A DNA stretch of 29,100 bases from a virus: positions 1 through 29,100 of the IMG/VR virus record IMGVR_UViG_3300023301_000065; one strand, given 5' to 3'. Below the pieces are notes generated by a model, which was not told the origin of the DNA, made no database searches, and saw nothing but the letters and a program-made list of their open reading frames with translations. This document shows positions 23,361-29,100 of this stretch, piece after piece. The stretch's first letter is position 1, and each line of letters begins with the position of its first letter. The position numbers and the translations under genes are program-made.

Positions 23361-23882
23361 CACGCTGGAGCTTTTGGTATAGAGATTTGCGATAAAAACA
23401 TTGACAAAGTTAGAAATTTATGTAATAATAAGATAGGCAAGGAAGATTTAGTTACTGTTCATGAAGTAGATTATGAAATTAAAGCTTCAAACCTAAAAAA
23501 CTCAGCAATAAGCGAAGTTGCAGAGGCATATGCGATTTGGGGAAATCAAGTTGACGAGCCTAATTTTGTAATTACAGATGTTGACGTTGACGCAAAAGAT
23601 ATTAAAGGTTATGGGGAGCACAATGGTTTTATTAAATTTAAATTTAATGACGTTGACTTTATTAAAAATTATTGCTCAAAAGGGGATATAGATGAATTAA
23701 CGCAATCAGATAGAAACATCTTAGGGGAAAATAAAAAGAAACTTAAGATTACCATTATAGGACATTTTACATTTAATATGTACGAAGGTAATAAATATCC
23801 TCAAGTTAAAATATCTTCGTTCTATAGTGAGGAAAGACTAGAAAAAACAGAGGATGAATTATCTTTTGAAGATGTTTTTTAG
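23361..23882 (+). CDS. RecJ-like DHH exonuclease, exon 2
   Basis: This exon supplies 173 residues, starting HAGAFGIEICDKNID. With the last exon 1 residues it forms CAGHAGAFG, the DHHA1 substrate-binding motif. The rest includes a C-terminal domain with an acidic tail (EKTEDELSFEDVF). The internal ATG at 23358 lies in the intron's last codon and is not the true start. The stop lies 26 bases before the polymerase start, with AAGAAAGGAAAATT between. Confidence 0.86.
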   Translation, partial: HAGAFGIEICDKNIDKVRNLCNNKIGKEDLVTVHEVDYEIKASNLKNSAISEVAEAYAIWGNQVDEPNFVITDVDVDAKDIKGYGEHNGFIKFKFNDVDFIKNYCSKGDIDELTQSDRNILGENKKKLKITIIGHFTFNMYEGNKYPQVKISSFYSEERLEKTEDELSFEDVF

Positions 23883-23908
23883 AAAATTAAAAAGAAAGGA
23901 AAATTATT

Positions 23909-25375
23909 ATGCCTAGAGTTAATAAAGAATATATGAGCAATCATAATCATTGCGAAGACTCTAACTTCAAAATGAAAGATTCTGTAATTAGAGCCGAAGA
24001 TATTGTAAACCACGCAATTAAAATGGGATATAGTGGCGTTAGTATCACAGACCATGAAACATTATCATCACATATTAGAATTTCACAGAGATATCACTAC
24101 TTAATGGATTTGAAAAAGAAATATGACGACCCAGATATTGATAATACGTCGGAAGATGAAAAAGAAATGCAAAAAGAAATGTCACTGCTCGAAATCATGC
24201 CTAGCAACTTTAAATTGGGGCTAGGCAATGAAATCTACTTGATTGATGATATAGTAGATGTAACCGAAAACTATGTGAGTGGTGTAACTAAATACTTCCA
24301 TTTTGTATTGCTTCCTAAAAATGCAAAAGGTCACGAACAATTAAGACAAATATCATCTTCCGCTTGGGGTAATTGGTTTAGACAAAATGGGGTTGAAAGA
24401 GTGCCTACTGTGAAAAGTGACCTAGTAAGTATTATAGGTGAGAATAAAGGAAATTTAATTTCTACTAGTGCTTGTCTTGGGTCGGAATTTAGTAAATTAA
24501 TTCTTGATTATGCATATGGATATGAAGGTTCAAAGGTCAAACTACATAGATTTATAACGTGGTGCATAAATACTTTTGGGAAAGAAAACTTTTTTATTGA
24601 GTTACAACCAACTTTTGAAATGCCCCAAGAGGATTTTTTAACTAGTCACCCACAAATAATAGCTAATGTTAATGCTGTTAAAATTGCTAAAGCATATGGG
24701 TTAAGCACTACAGTTACTACAGACTCTCATTATTTGAAAAAAGAACATAGGAAAATTGTGCATGAAGCATATCTACATTCAGACGAAGATAATTCAAACA
24801 ATAGAGAACTTGGTGACTTTTATGCAACAACTTATATGATGAGTAAGAATGAATTGTATGATTTATTGTGTAACCATTTAGAAGAAGAAGACGTTATAAA
24901 TGCTTTTAAAGGAACAATGTTAATACATGATATGATTGAAGATTATGACCTTCATCAAGACGTTATTGTGCCTAGAGATAAGAATATTCCAGAATTTGAC
25001 GTTAAAGGTTTATTTGAGGATTGGTATGAAGAATGTCCTTATATAAAAAAATTTGCTGAATCAGAGGACGTCCAAGAGAGATATTTTTTGTACAAGTGTG
25101 AAGAGGGGTTTTTGAATAAAAGACAAGAGTTTAATGACGTGAACATAAAAAGAATTAATATAGAAATGGAAGAAATATGGGAAGCTAGTAATAGAATTAA
25201 CATGAGAATTGCCCCTTATTATATATTAGTTGAAGTTTTAGTTAATAAAATAATGTGGAATATATCTTATGTTGGGGTAGCACGAGGTAGTGTGACTGGA
25301 TTTTTTGTCGCATATTTGATGGAAATAACGCAAATGAATCCAATAAAATATGACTTACCACATTGGAGACACCTT
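23909..25375 (+). CDS. dnaE: DNA polymerase III alpha (DnaE type), exon 1
   Basis: ATG follows AAGAAAGGAAAATTATT. The 489 residues begin with a PHP domain: MSNHNHCEDSNF and GYSGVSITDHETLSSH carry the His/Asp metal ligands. A later VTTDSHYLKKEHR segment completes the PHP site. The palm begins near the end, with ISYVGVARGSVTGFFVAYLM and NPIKYDLPHWRHL. No 3'-5' exonuclease domain precedes the PHP, so this is DnaE-like rather than PolC. After CTT at 25373-25375 the frame reads KVA and stops, leaving out the expected catalytic PDIDLD block. Confidence 0.88.
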
Positions 25376-25720
25376 AAAGTAGCTTAAATTTTAAACTTTT
25401 ACGCTCTCATGAGAGATATCAAAGTTTAAAGTCATTAGAAAAATACAATAGGGGAATATTATAGTAATATAATATGTTAAGTTTTGTGAACACGTTGGTT
25501 ACGTGGTGTTTAGTTAATTCTATGCTAACGGTGAAAGTCTAAGTCCGAAAAGATATGATAATACCGTGCCAAGCAAAAATAAAAAATATTTTTGAAGGTG
25601 TAACGACTATCCCAAAGGGGAGTAAGATGGATAATAACCACCATTTGAAGCGCAAAACACCCAATCATTAAGTTGAGGGTGAAGATATAGTCTAGCCTTT
25701 ATGGAAACATAAAGTATAAG
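25376..25720 (+). ncRNA. Group I intron 1 of dnaE (345 nt, no ORF)
   Basis: The core has GCTAACGGTG...ATACCGTGCC (P4-P6), P7 CGACTA (25604-25609) with TAGTCT (25688-25693), P8 CACCC/GGGTG, the AAGATATAGTC joint and a P9 hairpin CTTTATG-GAAA-CATAAAG. It contains no ORF. The ends are inferred from protein continuity: exon 1 ends in T and the intron in G at 25720. I could not find a clean P1, so the borders may shift by a few bases (for example T25374 with G25722, which also keeps the frame). Confidence 0.82.
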
Positions 25721-25747
25721 CGAAGCAAATTAAGACCAGAGTTGCCT
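25721..25747 (+). CDS. dnaE: dnaE mini-exon 2 (27 nt)
   Basis: Only nine codons, CGA through CCT, encode RSKLRPELP. They link HWRHL of exon 1 with DIDLDSE of exon 3, giving the DnaE sequence RPELPDIDLD. The exon is bounded on both sides by group I introns. Its 3' end TTGCCT is well supported by P1 pairing of intron 2; its 5' end is less certain by about two bases. Confidence 0.8.
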
Positions 25748-26768
25748 GAACAATATTGGGCATTGAGTGTGAACCTCGCTAGAGGGTGTGTATAGATAAT
25801 CATATCTATATGCTATCGGTATCAGTTGAATAAGACTTCTATACATGCCTTACAAGGGGATTATAGATATAAAAAAGACGAAGCCACTGACTAAGAAAGC
25901 CTAAAGTCCTATTTTAATAGGATAGTTGGTAATACCGAGCCAAGTTACAGTACAATATATCTCGATATAAAGGGGATATAAAATGAGCGAAAGATTAGCG
26001 ATAATTTATAAAATAACAAATATTAAAAATAATTACATATATGTTGGTTCTACAACAAAAACACTAGAAGAAAGATTTTGTGCACACCTTCATAAGTCAA
26101 AGACAGATTTTGATAAATATCTTCTATATAGTGACCTATTGGAACAAGACGAAAAAGATTTTATAATGGTTGCTTTAGATACTAGTTTGATTAAGCATCG
26201 TTTTATAATTGAGGCATATTGGACTAAAAAATTACTAGAAGAGGGAAATGCTATGTATAATATGAAACAAGGTAATACGCACACGCAAAATACAAAGCAA
26301 AGACTATCTGAATCAAGACAAGCAAGTGGGTTTGATTATTCTTCTAATGAGTTTAAAGATAAAATGAGATTAGCAACCTCTGGAATAAATAATGGTATGT
26401 ATGATAAGAAAGACGAAAATGCCGTAAATGGTAGGATAGTTGTTGCATTGGACGATAATGGTAATGTATTTAAAACATTTAATTCAGTTAAAATGGCAAC
26501 TCAATTCTTAAATACAAAAGGACATACCGCATTAGGTAAAGCTTGTAGAAACAACGAGAAATATAAAGGATACTATTGGAAAAAAGAATGGGTTAATCGC
26601 TGATATATTGTACGATAAAAGGTTTAACGACTATTCCGCAAGGAAGTAGATGTAGATTTAAGCACTACATCGAAGCGCATTCACTATTTATTAAAGATAA
26701 ATAGAAGATATAGTCTAATCCCACTATTAAATTAGTGTTAAAGTATCTCGAAAGAGAGGGTATAAATG
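25748..26768 (+). ncRNA. Group I intron 2 of dnaE (1021 nt)
   Basis: P1 forms between exon TGCCT and intron GGGCA, with the splice-site U-G. P10 forms between ATATT just before that guide and the first bases of exon 3, GATAT. P7 is CGACTA (26628-26633) with TAGTCT (26711-26716), followed by a P9 region containing CACTA/TAGTG and TCTC-GAAA-GAGA hairpins. The intron ends in G at 26768. Splicing restores CCT-GAT, that is PDIDLD, the catalytic Asp motif. It carries a GIY-YIG endonuclease gene in a peripheral loop near P6. Confidence 0.92.
25983..26603 (+). CDS. GIY-YIG homing endonuclease with NUMOD modules
   Basis: ATG follows ATAAAGGGGATATAAA, inside intron 2. The 206-aa protein opens with the GIY-YIG domain: IIYKITN (7-13), YIYVGSTTK (18-26), then EERFCAHLH with the catalytic Arg and FIIEAYW with the catalytic Glu. 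Between about 110 and 145 lies a NUMOD3-like stretch (KQRLSESRQ, NNGMYDKKDENAVNG). The C-terminus is NUMOD1-like (RIVVALDDNGNVFKTFNSV, then GYYWKKE). Both bind DNA. It appears complete and is likely to drive homing of this intron into intronless polymerase genes. Confidence 0.9.
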   Translation: MSERLAIIYKITNIKNNYIYVGSTTKTLEERFCAHLHKSKTDFDKYLLYSDLLEQDEKDFIMVALDTSLIKHRFIIEAYWTKKLLEEGNAMYNMKQGNTHTQNTKQRLSESRQASGFDYSSNEFKDKMRLATSGINNGMYDKKDENAVNGRIVVALDDNGNVFKTFNSVKMATQFLNTKGHTALGKACRNNEKYKGYYWKKEWVNR

Positions 26769-29100
26769 GATATAGATTTAGATTCAGAGTCGTCAAAAAG
26801 GCAACAAATATTCCAAGCAATGAAAGATTATTATGGGGTACTTAATGTTTTAAATATTCTTACTTTAAGAACAGAAGGGACTAAAAGTGCTTGTTTAACG
26901 GTTTGTAGAGGTTTTAATATAGACACTGATACTTCACAAGCAATAGCGGATATGATTCCCTTTGAACGTGGGGCAAATTGGTCTTTAAATGATTGCTTTA
27001 AAGGAAATGAGGAAAAGGGAAGAGGTAAACTTACTGAGTTTATAGACGCAATAGCAAAACATGAGGGTTTGAAAGAGGCAATGTTTTTGATAGAAGGTTT
27101 GGTTTGTGGAAGGTCAATTCATGCTTCTGGTGTATATGTTTTCGATAATGGATACTTACTTCAAAATAGTAGAATGAAAGCCCCTAATGGTACTGATATT
27201 ACGTGTTGGACTATGAATGATTCGGATTATTGTGGTGGGTTGAAAATAGACGTTCTTACAATCCAAGCTTTAGATAAAATACATATTACAATGGATTTAC
27301 TAGCTGAACATGGATTGATAGAACAACAACCAACAATGAAAGAAACTTATAATAAATATATCCATCCAGACGTTTTAGAATATGAAAATAAAGAAATGTG
27401 GGAAATGTTGGGTGAGAATAATTTAATAGACGCTTTCCAGTTCGATACTGATGTTGGTAGTGACGCGGTAAGAAAGGTTAAACCTACAAATATTTTAGAC
27501 TTAGCTGTAGCAAATAGTCTAATGAGGCTTATGGCTGATTTAGGAAATGAAAGCCCCATTGACACCTACGTTAAGTTTAAAAACAATATTACTCTTTGGT
27601 ATAATGAAATGAGAGATTTTGGGCTTAACGAAGAAGACGTTAAAGTAGTTGAAAAACATTTATTAAAATTATATGGGGTTGCTGATACTCAAGAAGTTGT
27701 AATGCAAATGGTAATGGACGAGAAAATTAGTGGTTTTGATATTCCTTTAGCGAATAAAGTTAGAAAAATTATAGCAAAAAAGAAAGCCTCTGAAATAGAT
27801 AGCATGAGAGAATTCTTTTATAAAAAAGCTAAAGAAATAAACCCAACTTCGAAATTAGCCGAATATATATGGGGGGTACAAATTAAACGTCAACTTGGCT
27901 ATAGTTTTAGTCTCAATCACACAATGCCATATTCAGCAATATGTGTACAAGAAATGAATTTAGCACATAGATATAATAAGATATTTTGGAATACAGCTTG
28001 TTTAACGGTAAACGCTGGAGCCGATGAAGATAATGACAATAATAAAACGACTCAATACGGGAAAATCGCCAAAGCTATTAGTGAAATTAGAGGTAAAGGA
28101 CAATTAATGACATTACCAGATATCAATACAGCTAAATTTGGATTCACACCAAATCTTAACACGCAAGAAATAATTTTTGGACTTAAAGGAATTTGTGGTA
28201 TCGGGGACGACACCGCTCAAGCAATAATTAGTAATAGACCATATACAAGTTTAGACGATTTTATGAATAAAATGAACATATATAAAAACGAAGAAACAGA
28301 AAATAAGTTTGGGAATAGTGCTGTTATAACCTTAATAAAAGGTGGTGCTTTTGATAATTTAGAAGGTAAATCTAGGGTTGAAATCATGAAAGATTTTATT
28401 TTGAAAATATCAGACCCCTCTAAAAAATTGACAGCAATTCATATTCCTCACCTAGCTAAATTAAATGTATTTACTAAACAGCAAAAAGCATATGAAGTAA
28501 GACTTTACAAATTCAAAAAATACGCTTGTTCAAAAGAGTTTTTTGTTAAGAAAACAGGTAAAAGCGATAGTAGTAGTTATTATAGACTTGAAACACAATT
28601 TTCACTTCCATTCTTCTATCAACATTTCGAAACAAATATGTTAGAAGACAAAGATTACTATTATGACGATATTGGAAATGTAGTTGTAAAAAAGGGAAGT
28701 TTAGATAGAGAATATGATAAGCTTATGAAACCTTTTAATGAGTTGATTTTAAGCAATCCTAAGAATTTAGATTTAATTAATAGAGTTAAATTTGATGAGT
28801 TATGGATGAAACATGCGGTGGGAACCTCTTCTAAATGGGAAATGGACGCATTAAGTTTTTACTATGGCGTTCATGAATTATCACATGTTAATAAAGAAGA
28901 GTATTTAATCTCAAACTTCTTTGATTTACTAGAAGTACCAACAGGTACACAAACATATTTTTGGAGAGGAAAAGAAAAAGTTAGGTTTACTCTTTGTAGG
29001 ATTTGTGGTACAGTATTAGATACCGATAAGAATAAAAACACAGTAACATTATTGACACCAGAAGGTGTTGTAATGATTAAATACTATAAAGGGAATTTTG
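26769..29100 (+). CDS. dnaE: DNA polymerase III alpha (DnaE type), exon 3 (runs off the window)
   Basis: The exon opens DIDLDSESSKRQQIF, with the two catalytic aspartates of the DnaE palm, and stays open for 777 codons to the window edge. It includes GLKIDVLTIQALDKI, FQFDTDVG and SLNHTMPYSAI, typical of the palm and fingers, and a helix-hairpin-helix-like region (GLKGICGIGDDTAQAI). A late segment with CRICGTVLD and TLLTPEGVVMIKY looks like the OB-fold domain. The spliced protein exceeds 1270 aa. With helicase, primase and RecJ it completes a phage-encoded replisome. Confidence 0.92.

Noticed and set aside
25590-25602. P1 guide of dnaE intron 1 formed by AAGGTGT pairing with exon ACACCTT
   Set aside because: The match is perfect over 7 bases, but this segment belongs to the conserved P6/P7 joint present in other introns, and the required U-G pair is missing. 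It is probably chance.

Overview
The window looks like part of the genome of a low-GC bacteriophage or prophage of the Bacillota. Nearly every gene lies on the + strand. Genes are short, tightly packed and often overlap by a few bases, and most are preceded by an AAAGGGG-type ribosome site. The gene set is a phage early/replication module: PPP-type phosphatase, YopX-like protein, DNA methyltransferases, PcfJ-like protein, vWA protein, SSB-like protein, Sak4-like ATPase, DnaB-like helicase, Toprim primase, RecJ-like nuclease and a DnaE-type polymerase. No structural, lysis, tRNA or rRNA genes were seen, and the host cannot be named from the sequence.

Layout. 1-2750: small early genes. 2755 to about 4327: an IscB element (omega/HEARO-type RNA followed by an apparently intact IscB nuclease, no transposase) inserted between two phage genes. 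4346-7226: an acidic repeat protein, a good promoter, and a two-gene block of conserved phage proteins (690 and 126 aa). 7312-10383: deoxyribosyltransferase-like protein, a beta-class methyltransferase broken by a one-base frameshift in its DPPY motif, a radical SAM protein broken by a one-base frameshift, and a Dam-like methylase. 10522-14650: small proteins, the PcfJ-like protein and the vWA protein. 14679 to the end: a consensus promoter, a 20-residue leader-size ORF and the replication operon.

The replication operon carries four self-splicing-type introns. Each sits at or next to a highly conserved motif: the helicase Walker A (18386-19154, split LAGLIDADG ORF), the RecJ DHHA1 GHAGAFG motif (22717-23360, GIY-YIG ORF), and two in dnaE (25376-25720 without ORF; 25748-26768 with a GIY-YIG/NUMOD ORF, inside PDIDLD). 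The two dnaE introns leave a mini-exon of only 27 nt. Joining the exons gives continuous proteins of 532 aa (helicase), 655 aa (RecJ-like) and more than 1270 aa (DnaE, running off the window).

The most unusual observation is an 86-bp palindromic mini-element (22987-23072, minus orientation) inside the GIY-YIG ORF of the RecJ intron. Its ends resemble those of the IscB element 18 kb away, both lie directly after GTGA, and removing exactly 86 bp restores an open GIY-YIG reading frame. It looks like a miniature derivative of the same IS200/IS605-like lineage. The window is therefore a nested set of mobile elements: introns in replication genes, homing-endonuclease ORFs in introns, a palindromic element in one of those ORFs, and an RNA-guided nuclease element nearby.
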